From Druceiella hillmani (Eukaryota > Arthropoda > Insecta > Lepidoptera > Hepialidae), in the NCBI GenBank assembly GCA_039881145.1, contig JAYKKI010000061.1, positions 9,460,001-9,524,000 on the forward strand: 64,000 bases of DNA. The letters run 5' to 3'. Shown piece after piece: positions 11,946-22,965 of this stretch. Positions within the stretch are counted from its first letter, which is position 1. Each line of letters starts with the position of its first letter. Under the pieces are notes generated by a model, which was not told where the DNA came from, did not search any database, and worked only from the letters and a program-made list of their open reading frames with translations. Position numbers and translations under genes: made by a program.

Positions 11946-12486
11946 ACATTAAATATCAATGCAGTAATTTTTTAAATAAATTGTTTATTTTCGGAATTTG
12001 TTATGACACGAAAGTAGCTTTCTTGTTTTCGGAGCATAGTTAATACCAATAAATTATACATGTCAATGTACACAAATTGTTATAGGTTACTAAACTTCTC
12101 ATCTGAAGGTACAAGATGATAATAAATTTAGCGAAACAATTTGAAGACTAAAGTTCAATAATTTTTCTAGTGAAGTGAAGTAAACGTTTCGAGTGCGAGT
12201 AGAATCCTCATTACGAGTTTCCGTTCAAATATAAACAAAATAACAGCTAATGGCAGCGTTTCTAATTAAGCAGTGCACATATTAAACTGTTTGACAATGG
12301 CGATTTTTTCATTATATAAATATATTGTTAAGTATGCTTTTCACAGGCATAAGAATATCGTGAATTTGCTAAACTTAAATTAATAACATAAAATTACTTT
12401 AGTTTTATTATTCTTAACTCTTTAACTATTTTTATCTAGCTCTATTTTAATCGATTTAAAAAAAAGGAAGTTCTTAATTCGACCAC

Positions 12487-12489
<3 letters not shown>

Positions 12490-12548
<59 letters not shown>
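12490..12548. repeat. (AT)n microsatellite in intron 1
   Basis: Pure TA tract. The copy B version (53730-53772) is about 15 bp shorter. Confidence 0.95.
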
Positions 12549-12550
<2 letters not shown>

Positions 12551-12749
12551 TTTCACATATTTTTGGCGATGTTCCTGCATGACTGGTAATTTTAGATTTG
12601 TCATAAAAATAATATTATACTACAAGTGGAGCCAGGGTCTAATAGTGTAGTAGCGCTAAAAGTGCAAGTGTAATTAAAGTTGAACTAATTTTTAATAGAC
12701 TTCAAAAGACCATTATTTTCCTTTCATGATTTTTCATTTGGTGAGACCT

Positions 12750-13350
12750 TGAAGCGTGAAACAACTAGGATATTAAATTGCCAAGTAGGTAGGTATGTGT
12801 AGGTATACATAATACGAAATAACAAGGATATTAGTAGGCAGATAGGCAGGTCATATATAGAGGTTTTACGATAGCTTGAAGTAACTAGGATCTTAATAAG
12901 CAGGTAGATACGTATATACAGGTACACGCGAAATCATGAAAACCACTAGGTTATTATTAGCCTTGTATGTACGTGCAGGCATAAACAAAGGCATGAAACA
13001 ATTATGGTATCGCATAAATAACATGTAACATAAATTGCATGAATAACTAGCATATTGGTAGATAAATAGGTATGAATATTATTATGCAGGTAGGTAGTAT
13101 ATACAAGTGTATATACACGCCAGAAGCAATTAAAATATAAGTAGACAAATAGGTAATTGTGCACAGATACATACAAAGGCATGAAGGAAATAGTATATTA
13201 AGAGGCAGGGAACCAAGTTTTAAAAATATACAAAAATAAATGAAGCAACAGATATATTAGTAGGAATGTAAATAGATTAGTGAGTACGTACAGGTATATT
13301 CAAAGACATGAAACATCAGGATATCAATAAGTAGACATCTAAATACATAC
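12750..13350. repeat. Degenerate minisatellite, about 70-bp period
   Basis: Units contain, in order, TGAAACAACTAGGATATTA, AGCAGGTAGATA, and GTATATACAGGTATAC-like words, repeated roughly eight or nine times with strong decay. Spurious tyrosine-rich frames on the minus strand derive from it. The same array is in copy B at about 53974-54574. Confidence 0.65.
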
Positions 13351-15294
13351 ACGTTATATTATATACAATTTTTATAGTACGTACACTACTCATAACAGTA
13401 TGCACGTATATAACTTGTCGTATATTCTTGCTGATAGCACATTAAATAATTTTCAAAATTGCCCGTTCTTGAAAAATTGTTCGTTTGAAAAAAACAAATG
13501 TAGAAGGTATTTATGCGTCATTCTGGTTAAATTACAAATCATTATAGCATAATTAACGTTATTGAATATGCCAGAAAAATGAATGTTTAAATGAGCCTGC
13601 TAATTATTTTCGTCCAATGTTTTATGAACTACTTAGCATTACTGTGGCAATAATATAAATTAGAATTTAAGCCTTTGAAATGATTATATTAGTTGAAGCA
13701 AAGATTGAATTGAGGATTCTATAAATTGAACGTAACGTATGTTTTGCACTAATGTATTGAAATAATAATATTTACAAAGTCAATGTAAAAATGTAGTATT
13801 TTTTGGAAGATGTCATATTTCTTGAAACGATGAAACTAGGTGTTTATTTGACCATGAAACTAGGTGTTTTTTTTTGACCCGCAAAACAAATTTGTTTCAA
13901 GGAAACTAAATTCAAGCAAGTGACTTTAGTTAGAAAATATTAAAAGAACCATATATATAAATTTGAAAAAAAAACCAACCCAAATTCAAGGCCAATCGAA
14001 TTCAATCCAAATCCAGTGGTACTGAAAAGTATCTCGACATCAAACAAATTAAAATATAAAAATTCACGATATTTCAGTAAAATTATCATTATCATGATAA
14101 TCGCAAGACTTGGAACTAAGAAACATGTAGCTTATTTGAGTACTGTGTGTAAATCTTCAAATTTAAAACACCGAGCATTCAGTCTATTTACGCTTACAAT
14201 GCTACAATAAATACCAAATTTAAAACGTAAAATTGAACATTAATTGCATAAATACGTCTTTTAAGCGAGGTCGTTTTCCTGTAAACCATGACAAAATTTT
14301 CATTCGATTAAAAAAAGGAAGATTTTGATTTTGACACTATGTATTTATGTTACCCTTGAAAAACTATCAAGACGATCTCAGTATGTTTAAAGGTCATCAC
14401 TAAAGCGACATAGGAAAAAAAACCGACGTACAGCAAGGCGTGTAAACGAGAGAGATAAAAAGGAAGACGTAGATTAATTAATAAATCGGTAATAAGTTGT
14501 AAGTTTATATTGAATACAAAATACAAGCCGTACATTTATAATGCTTTATTTTATTACGATTATGAGCTATATGCTCATATGCTCATATGCTCATCAGCAT
14601 CATATTAATATTAGCAATATTATAAGCAGGTACTATTAAATGTTATTAGTTCGAATTTTGTATGCAATTTTTTAATAATATAAAAAAATATTATAAAAAA
14701 ACATGGGGTCTTATATCCAAAATTACTCTTAGTAATTTTCATACACGTCAATAAGTATGCTCATGAGGCATATGCCAGTATGGGTAAATGTAATTTTATT
14801 CAAATTATGTTCTCTTATTATTAAATCGAGCAAATTTAATGGAAATAATACTGTAGTCAACTTCAATCCGTCTAACAGCGTCTATATTTATCATAAATAT
14901 TTTATAAAAGTGACATTAAATGGAGGCTCACAACATAACGTTAAACAGGTGGTGCTGAGATAAAGCTCAAGAAAAAGTTTTGCTTTCATTAAGCAAGCTA
15001 CGTACACTCATTTTTAAGTCTCAATAATTTCAGAGATAAGAAGTAGGTATATGCTTCCAAGTAGTTAATTAACCTTTTCTTCAAAATTTAAGTACCATAG
15101 TCCTGGTTTAATCTGGAACTAAATTATTGAAGTATGACGGGGCGCATACATAAGTATACGCACAATTTTTTTAAGACTGTGGCTCATATGATGTGAAATA
15201 TTTTGTCTGTAAATTATAGACAGAAAATCACAAGTCATGGACAAAAAAATTTACATTCATAGTTCAAATTCGACTGGGCACGGAGATTGTTAGA

Positions 15295-15550
15295 TTTGAT
15301 TTGATTTTCATTGTGAGATGTTGATCAATCTGTAGGTCAAGATCTTTTATAGTCGAAGTAAAAGGGATAACATAACCATTAGTGAAAAACTGTGGTTTAT
15401 TGGACTGGACTTTCCACGGAAGTTTCTGAGTACCAATATTGATAGGCTGCGACTTATTGACCGATCAGTCTACATTCAATATACCAATGCAGCAAGAAAT
15501 ATCATCGGCCCTGCAGTGAGGTATTTCAGTGATTATCAGCATATAAATAA
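15295..15550 (-). pseudogene. Non-LTR retrotransposon reverse transcriptase fragment, antisense in intron 1
   Basis: The minus strand reads LYADN at 15532-15546, a decayed YADD catalytic box. After a small disruption it continues [12 protein letters not shown], a stop, [15 protein letters not shown], then [20 protein letters not shown] and [10 protein letters not shown]. The order (catalytic box, then the NG...IP...T.KDLG..ID..LT segment) matches the end of the palm and the thumb region of LINE reverse transcriptases of the jockey/CR1 type. Copy B has the same fragment at about 56475-56730, so it inserted before the duplication. Confidence 0.7.
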
Positions 15551-16362
15551 TAGTTGGAAGACATTTGAATTACAAGTATAACAAAGAAGTTATAGTTTAT
15601 TTTTCTGCACTAACCGTACAAAAAAAATGTTAAACAATAATATCTCAACTTCTCAAGTCTGAAGGAATTGATTTGCACCAAAACTGACGTTTGCATAAAG
15701 GTTTAAACCATCAATCGATATGATAGATATACCTCGATTATGCAATAATTATATACCAATTTTTCGTTCATATACATAAAAATGCATAAATAATCATAAA
15801 AATATTGATCAATACATTTCATCCAGGCAGAATAAAAATATGTCTAATACATGTAAACATATCTCAACATATAATAATTCTAGTTTCACATTCTCTTATT
15901 GTACGATGTGTATTGGCACATTCAAGTAGAGACACGATACGCGCAGCTCGTTGCTAACTATTTTAATCAGTCGAACCCGCGTGTGAACAGCCTTACAGAG
16001 AAGTACAATGAGTAGAACTAGCACAGTAGACTTGGATGTTATAAATAATATAGGGTAAATAGTATTTCGTATGGACTTTGTTACTATAAATATTTAAGGG
16101 TACATACTATTTTTATCAAATTATTTACAAATGGATAATAATTTTATTTTTCACCATGTAAAATATATCTTTCACAGACGTAAAAATGTAGTGTATATCT
16201 CAAAAAATTAAACATTATACACTGACACAGTATAGCTTAGTTGTATATATGCTAATATGTGGAAGTATGTTAGCGGTGAATGCACAACCTGGGAAGCTTT
16301 ACTAAAATCATATTTTGTGGCAATTATTCTATAAAATCTATCTTTATGGAGTGAAGATACAC

Positions 16363-16364
<2 letters not shown>

Positions 16365-16420
<56 letters not shown>

Positions 16421-16445
16421 TATATATATATATATATATATATAC
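16365..16445. repeat. (AT)n microsatellite in intron 1
   Basis: TA tract followed by a T-rich TTTTTTTTCTTTTTC stretch. In copy B it is longer and interrupted by AAATA and ACATG (57545-57646). Confidence 0.95.
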
Positions 16446-17808
16446 ATTTTTTTTTCTTTTTCTTTTTTTTTATTACCTTTTCTAATCTAAATTAATTTAT
16501 ATAATATACCTTATCTGTAATTTTATGTACAATATCGGGTCACCGGTAAATATGTATTGAAATATGAAAATTAGCATATAAGTAAAAGAAACAGTAAATT
16601 TTTGACAATTTTTTCATAATGTCTTCATGGTACTATTAGATCATTTCTATCTGGAATTCGAAAGTCGCAAGAACACATAAAAATTTACTAAATGTTGGTA
16701 CTCCTTCTTTAATTTTAAAAGTATTTGTCGATATAATTATTCATAGCTGTAAAGAATACTAACATAAAAAGTACACAGGAAGTGTAGTAGAAACTTGAAG
16801 TTAGACGTAGTAGGAAATAAACCACGTTATATATATTAGAGATTATTAGAGGTGCTTAAGTTAATCTTAAGCTTAGAATATTGGGAGGCGCTCAAATGTA
16901 TAGAACCCTCATTGTGCGAGTTCTACCGTTTTTTAACAAATTTTCCTATTCAGATTTTGTGAAACATTGTCAGACAATCTTCCTATGACGGGTTGCCGTA
17001 TGACAAAATATATGGCAGCAAACTTGTGAGGACGACACCGTCGAATGTATCAAATTACCGTCAGTGCTCGGATATTTTCGTGCATCTACGGTTGTTTCCG
17101 GCACTTTCTCGTCTCTATGCGTTGTTAACATTTTTAACACTATGAAAAATACGTTACGAGTGACATCACTCGTACGATTTTATTATTTTGAATTTATTGT
17201 TTCTTAATTCGAGTTCGTTATTTTAATTCTCATGATTTCGTTATTTTATTCATTTTTTTGTAATGTTACCTTTCAAAGTATACTTTTTTTATACAACGTG
17301 TACAAAACGCAATAAGTTTAATTTCTACCATGAAACACGCTTGTTTGGTAGCCAGCTTTCAGTCAAAGTCTCCGCTCGCGTTTACTACTTAGATATTAGT
17401 TAGCAGTGAGATATGCAACCAAAGATATATATCTTACATATATATGTAAACCCACTTTTTTTTAGTTTATATCTCAACTATTTGAATATGTATCAATATA
17501 TCTCGTTCTAAAGTTGTAACATTTTTCTAGACTATGTTAAATATGTGTTATATTTCACAGTCTATATTAGTGTTACATGCTATACAGTGTTATATTTATC
17601 ATAGCGATTACTCCATCTAAATTTTCTTTGTATATTTTAAGTTATGTTAATACAAAAACAAACAAACATCTAACAGCCTGATATATATTCAGTTGTCAAA
17701 AAAAGCACAAGTTTTATATTATTTTTTATGCTCTAAATAATATAATGGTTAAATACTAATTTTCTTGCTCTAAATTATTTTCCTCTTTTTACAAGCCATA
17801 CATATAAT

Positions 17809-18083
17809 CATCCACAAAAATTTACAGATATAATCATCCACAAAAATTGACAAATATAATCATCCACAAAAATTGACAAATATAATCATCCACAAAAATT
17901 GACAAATATAATCATTCACAAAAATTGACAATATAATCATCCACAAAAATTTACAAATATAATCATCCACTAAAATTGACAAATATAATCATCCACAAAA
18001 ATTGACAAATATAATCATCCACAAAAATTGACAAATACAATCATCCACAAAAATTTACAAATATAATCATACTCAAAAATTTT
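17809..18083. repeat. 26-bp minisatellite, about 11 units, upstream of exon 2
   Basis: The unit is AATATAATCATCCACAAAAA plus TTGACA or TTTACA. About 11 units end roughly 200 bp before the exon 2 acceptor. Copy B has about 12 units, with a different order of the TTGACA and TTTACA variants. There are no spacers, so it is not a CRISPR array. Confidence 0.95.
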
Positions 18084-18280
18084 ATAAATTGTTTTATCCT
18101 TCTATACACAAACTAGTCAGACAAAATTATTTTTTAAATATTTTTACGTACAGCTTTTCTTATTTTTGCTTTTACACTATATTAATCAGTGCAGACAATT
18201 AGTCAATCAGTATTGCCATATTTATTTTAAACATTACTTGATACGTAAAAAATAAAATAAAATTTAAAACATTTTTACAG

Positions 18281-18502
18281 GATCTCCAGAGCTACCTGGA
18301 CGCGAGTAAAAATGGCGTCGTATACATGAGCTTAGGTTCCAACATCAAATCAAATAGGCTACCGGAAGACAGACGTCAAGTGTTCTTGGAGACTTTCCGC
18401 GAGTTGCCCTATGACGTCCTGTGGAAATGGGAGGACGATAACCTTCCCGTAGACCGGATAATGTGCGCATCGCCAGGTGGTTGCCACAGAATGACGTATT
18501 AC
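18281..18502 (+). pseudogene. UGT copy A exon 2, one-base deletion
   Basis: Acceptor TTTTTACAG precedes GATCTCCAGAGC, and donor GTAAGT follows TTAC. The exon is 222 bp against 223 bp in copy B. The frame reads [20 protein letters not shown] and continues to DDNLP, then shifts at the missing G near 18449, losing the [15 protein letters not shown] stretch that leads into the sugar-donor site. Confidence 0.9.
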
Positions 18503-19206
18503 GTAAGTGCCGTTAGCCAAAATATTACGTAATTAATAACAAGCTACGTGCTATAAAACGAGCTAATTAAATGATGTTTACTATTGGTTAGTACTCTGGA
18601 GCTGTAATATTTCCTTAAAATGAATTTTTTGCTCATATTCATGAATGAATCTTAATATAATTAATATGTACGTATAATAAAATGGTAAAAGTAAAAAAGC
18701 TTTCACATTAGACAAAATTGATTATTGAGAAGAAATTGTGTTCAGAAATCTCCGTCTTTATTTCGGTTTGATATTGTGCACATTAGGCAAAGACCACAAA
18801 ATAGATTTTAATATAATTTCCAATATTATACAGTAAAGTGTGCGAAGAGTAACTGAGGTACGCATTTAGCCTGTTGTTATAAGGATACGATGGAAAACTA
18901 AATATTTATGTATATATTTAATATTTCCACTTTTTATGGAGTTCATTAAAAGGAAAGGATATATTTTCATGTAAAAATTTAGTAAATTAATATAAATATT
19001 TTGTACCTTTTAAGATAAAATCACACGAACTTCATTTGTAATTTATCCACAGTCAAATTGTGAGAATGTATAAACAATTCACCTATTCCATACTTTTATT
19101 TTCAGGCTCAATTTTATTTGATATTTTTTCCGAATTTTCTTCATCACCTTTTACTATTGTTTGAAAATTTGACAATTCATTTTAATAAAAAGACCTAAAT
19201 CCACAG

Positions 19207-19427
19207 GCCAATCCAAAATGTAAAGTTATTTATAACTCAAAGCGGTTTACAATCAACGGAGGAGGGGATAAAATATAAGTACCAATGATTGGAATACCAT
19301 TCGTGTTGGACCAGTTTTTCAATTCCAAGCGGCTGGAATACTTCGAAATTGGTATCCAGCTCGATATCATGACGATGACAGAAGAACAATTGAATATAGC
19401 AATCATACAAGTGATGGAAAACAAAAT
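19207..19427 (+). pseudogene. UGT copy A exon 3, three indel positions
   Basis: Acceptor CCACAG, donor AT|GTAATA. Relative to copy B (220 bp) it has AATCCAAAATGTAAAG in place of ATCCAAACGTGAAG (two added bases) and ATATAAGTACC in place of ATATAAAGTGCC (one lost). The UGT signature segment is recognisable but not in one frame. Confidence 0.9.
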
Positions 19428-19910
19428 GTAATATATATTAACATTGGAATCGCCCGAATTATTTTTCTATTCGCAGTACATATTATAGTATTTATATAAT
19501 TTTGTAAGTTTAATGCGATGACATATTTTATATCAACAAAATTGTACGTATCGAATATTTCTACCCAAAACCTAAAGTATATTTCCACAAACTATCATCC
19601 TTTTTAGTATTAATATAGTTTAATGTTTTACACAACTGTTAGAGGACAACTAAAATTGAAATTGTTTAGTTAAGGAAATATTTAATAGATGGATCTCTCT
19701 CAATTTTTATTGCGAAATGTACATGCGATACGATAGAAAAATATTAATATTTCATTTATTTTTAATTATTTAGTTTTCCAAAGAAATAAACAAGTTTTTA
19801 AAAGTAGAAGTATAATTTAAAAATACTGAATCAGTCTCTACTTAAAATTGAAAGACGCGAGGAAATCTAAAAAGAAAAGAAAATAAAATGAGTTAGAGAA
19901 ATAATATTTT

Positions 19911-20016
19911 TTCACAATTAAATGAAACTACGTGATGTAGTATTATTTCTACTTTCTTTTATATACTACATACTACATACGTAATACTACATCACGTAGT
20001 TTCATTTAATTGTGAA
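19911..20016. mobile_element. MITE-like inverted repeat, 35-bp perfect arms
   Basis: Left arm TTCACAATTAAATGAAACTA followed by CGTGATGTAGTATTA; right arm is its exact complement, with a 36-bp loop. A related element with similar arms lies at 27444-27662 and the copy B version at 61225-61356. The sequence just outside the right arm (AATGAATTTCTAC) is also shared by the element at 27444-27662. It encodes no protein, so it would have to move by the enzyme of another element, if it is mobile at all. Confidence 0.6.
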
Positions 20017-20374
20017 TAATGAATTTCTACAAAATGAACGCCAAATATATTCAATTATTTTTTTGACCACATCTATAAAAACGTTCACTTTTTAATATTT
20101 TTGGTTGATACGAAGGATAAGCACTTTAAAATATATCCAGCAGCGCACTTCATCTTCTTAATAATATATTAGTGTGAATCTGAAAAGCTATCATCCTTCC
20201 AGTCTTCCGCTTTTCCAATTTGTTGCTAAACTCTTAAACGTTAATGATAAATAGTGATTGGACTTGCCTACATTTGAGAATTTCTTATGTTACTTTAAAG
20301 ATATTTCATTATGGTATTTTTTGACATATATCGTTCTCTTTACAAACTACTATTTGGCTATAAAACTTTCATTC

Positions 20375-20441
20375 CAAATTTTATTTATGATTCTACTCCA
20401 GGCGTAAGTAACGCCTGGAGTAGAATCATAAATAAAATTTG
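20375..20441. repeat. Perfect hairpin, 31-bp arms, 5-bp loop, absent from copy B
   Basis: Arms start CAAATTTTATTTATGATTCT and end CAGGCGT around the loop AAGTA. Copy B at 61715-61760 has only the left arm and then continues TTACTTATCCCGATTACG. The right arm is therefore a local inverted copy of the left arm, gained in copy A or lost in B. Confidence 0.9.
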
Positions 20442-22676
20442 ACATCCCGATTACGTCATAATATTTTCTATTTTCTAGAGATGAATGGATGCTATTGAAA
20501 ATATTTAATTATCCAAAAAAATCTCCAAAAAACAACTATCATCCACTTCTCAATCTGTAAAATGTCAAGTCGGAGACATTGCATTTCTCGGAAACCATTT
20601 AGGATTTAGAAAAAAACCCTTTCTTTTATCTAGATAGGATCTTACAAAGTTGTGGAAATAAACGGGTGCAACACTCTACGTACAAACAACGATCACGTTA
20701 CTTACCATTGAGACCAATTAAAGTTAGCAAGAAGAAATTAACTAATTTCTAAAATTATAACATCCATGCCAAAATAATGAGAAACATAGTTCTATTATAA
20801 AGGAATAGAAATATAGTAACAACTGGAGAATAGATAGTTATCATTGCTCAGATATTAAAAATTTCCTTTATAGTCAAAAATTCAAATATACATAAATGAC
20901 CAAAGGATTGAGATCTAAATAGGTGAACCCCATTCCCTATTAAATTCTGTCCATAAATTAAAAAAAGTGTTTGTTCGTTATTGAGTTTTCACTTTGCGAT
21001 TTTTTTGTTTTTGTGCGTTTTATGTGCGTTTTATATGTTTTTTATATGTAAAAAAAGAAAACTCAAGAGGCAAAAAGTAATTTTGTCTTTTATTTGTGTA
21101 ACGATCTACATTTTGCCAAACTTCAAAATACTATGTCAACGGGAAGTACCTTAAGACCTTGATGAGCGAGTTGGTCAACCAGAACAAAGAACGTATTTAT
21201 TATTCGTGAGCTGATCAGCATAACAAAGAAAGTTCGTTCAGGATTTTATGCATAAAATCAAACTGAGTATATTTCAAGCATGTTTCTGCAAAAAATACTT
21301 TTTTGGTCGTTTTCATTTCGTTTTTCAGAAACGGTTGATGAACTTCATAACATTTCTTAACATTTTTTACTAAGCCGAATGTGTAATTTATTTTAAAGAT
21401 AAATGCCCCCTATGTGATTATAGGTACGTTATTTTTTCCATGCTGTGTACTAAATATACGGCATATTGCCTTGTGCTTATATACAGACAAAATATATATT
21501 TAAATAAGTACTGATTCCGGATTTAACGTGATCATGTACGATTTATAGAAGACTTAAATAGTTGCTTATTTAAATGAACACGCAGAACAACAAATCGAAG
21601 CTAAAGCCGACATAAAATTCGCCACGACCCTCAGCAGCGATGTGATTCGATCGCGGTAATTTATTTCATAATTTATTAAACTATCCCATTGTTCTCTCGA
21701 ATTATGATATCAAAGCACTACGACTTAGTTGGAAATTGTTACAAGTACATATGAAACTTTGAAAGTTTTGTATGTTAAATACTGAAAACTGAACTAACAT
21801 AAAGTGTATAATTTGTATTTCGTTAATATTATTCACTAGTCTTCGATACAGTCAAGCTTGGACATCTCTTATAATGGTGGTGTAAAAGATTAAATTCATT
21901 TTCCTTTAGGCGTCTTTTCCACAGCCTTTTGGAAAGCAGTCACGGACGTCCGTGCTCACAAAAGTGATACCTAAACGTTTGTTTTAATTTTTTTTTATAA
22001 CCAAAGAAAATCTGAGAATGCAAGTTTTGCAGTAGATCCTCTTTAATTTTGATAATTCTATGGTGAAAAGTTTTCAAAAATCCTTTCTCTGCCTTGCCAT
22101 TATGCTTTACAATAATATTCATTCCCTAAACCGTTTTCGTGGTGGATGATAATTATAGCGTGTGAAACAAAAGCTAAATAAATTGCCAAATAATCATCAG
22201 AAGTAGTCGTCCCATTATTTCCTTAATAAGTTGTGACATAATAATTCAAAGGCAAGCTTCTGTCATTTTTTCCCAGCCATACTTTCTTTAGTCGGAAATT
22301 GTTCAATCGGAATTGTCTCATTATTTCAGGTTCATAATAGTTTATCCCGCTTATATTATATGTTTTAATGTCAAATAATTTTACTATTCTCTATTGAGTC
22401 TTTGATATTAAGCCCTAACGAAAGTGGCAAGGCAAATTAAGAAATAAAAGACGATCCTTTAATTTAAAAAGAATATTGTAACCGAAGAGTTTTATTTTGA
22501 AAATTCTATAACAGTTTTCAAAACTTGTAGGCCAAGTAGTCAATTTTAAAGATTTTTGTGTTACGTAGTATATATTTATCATGATTCACGTGTATTTTCT
22601 CCACGTATCATATGGTCAAGCGTTAAGAATTTAACAAAAGAATATTTTATATCATGCTTATTAAAACTATTTACAG

Positions 22677-22965
22677 GTATGCAGATAACATTGCCAAACT
22701 TTCGCAAGTGACACACGACCAGCCCATGGAGCCGATGGAGCGAGCACTCTGGTGGATCGAATACGTTCTGCGGAACAAGGGGGCTTTGCACCTACGCAGT
22801 CCGTTACTGGACGTCTCCATATGCGAGTATTATATGCTCGATGTACTCTCGTTTATATTTGCGGGATTTTTGGCGTCAATAACTATTATCTACAACATCG
22901 TAAAGTTCACTTTGACAAAATTGCGTTTTTCTTTGATTAACGATAAAAAGAGAAAAATTAGATAA
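22677..22965 (+). CDS. UGT copy A exon 4 (C-terminal region and membrane anchor)
   Basis: After acceptor TTTACAG the frame is open for 95 residues to TAA. It carries the family stretch YADNIAKLSQ, DQP, ERALWWIEYVLR and KGALHLRSP, then a transmembrane helix (about LDVLSFIFAGFLASITIIYN) and a basic cytosolic tail ending KKRKIR. Lysines at -3 and -5 fit a KxKxx-type ER retrieval signal. This is the C-terminal half of the donor-binding domain plus the type I membrane anchor. No AATAAA follows closely; the first one seen is at 23790, about 825 bp after the stop. Upstream in-frame codons from 22654 belong to the intron. Confidence 0.9.

Larger units (their letters stand above)
11351..18280 (+). other. 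UGT copy A intron 1
   Basis: This 6.9-kb intron has donor GTTAGT and acceptor TTTTTACAG. It contains a small repeated block (11861-11945), (AT)n tracts, a roughly 70-bp degenerate minisatellite (12750-13350), an antisense LINE fragment (15295-15550) and a 26-bp minisatellite just before exon 2. No further exon was recognised. The copy B equivalent is 52590-59576. Confidence 0.8.
19428..22676 (+). other. UGT copy A intron 3
   Basis: This 3.2-kb intron carries the inverted-repeat element at 19911-20016 and the hairpin at 20375-20441. A less AT-rich patch near 21600-21660 is conserved in copy B. No coding exon was recognised. The stretch is clearly more diverged from copy B than the rest of the unit. 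Confidence 0.75.
1..22689 (+). repeat. Large direct repeat, copy A (period about 41.2 kb)
   Basis: This whole stretch matches 41244-64000 in the same order and orientation, including intergenic DNA, introns and transposon remnants. The offset is 41,243 at the left edge and drifts between about 41,180 and 41,307 because of microsatellite and small indel differences. Neither edge of the repeat is visible: copy A starts at the window edge, and copy B is still homologous where the window ends. The minimum repeated length is therefore about 22.7 kb. It could be a true segmental duplication or two haplotypes assembled in tandem. Confidence 0.97.
10502..22965 (+). pseudogene. UDP-glycosyltransferase, copy A (frame broken in exons 2 and 3)
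   Basis: Four exons (10502-11350, 18281-18502, 19207-19427, 22677-22965) line up with the open gene in copy B and keep GT...AG splice sites. UGTs transfer a sugar from a UDP-sugar to small lipophilic compounds at the ER membrane, and in insects they serve in detoxification of plant compounds and insecticides. Exon 1 encodes the same 283 residues as copy B. Exon 2 has lost one G near 18449 (CCCGTAGACC against CCCGGTAGACC in copy B). Exon 3 has two extra bases at its start and one missing base in the AAATATAAGTACC stretch. The indels sum to zero, but the shifted frame meets a TAA in exon 3 before it is restored, so the donor-binding signature would be lost. Substitutions in exon 3 (H to Y, K to N relative to B) also suggest relaxed constraint. 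It is a pseudogene as assembled. Single-base assembly errors remain possible because three of the changes sit in short homopolymers. Confidence 0.85.

Noticed and set aside
17809..18083. CRISPR-like regular repeat
   Set aside because: Units are contiguous with no unique spacers; it is a minisatellite in an intron of a eukaryotic gene.
21940..22122. 60-residue lysine-rich minus-strand frame in intron 3, also in copy B
   Set aside because: No motif was recognised, copy B differs at several residues, and it is most likely a chance frame.
22752..22940. Second plus-strand frame over UGT exon 4
   Set aside because: It is a shadow; the other frame carries ERALWWIEYVLR and the membrane helix.
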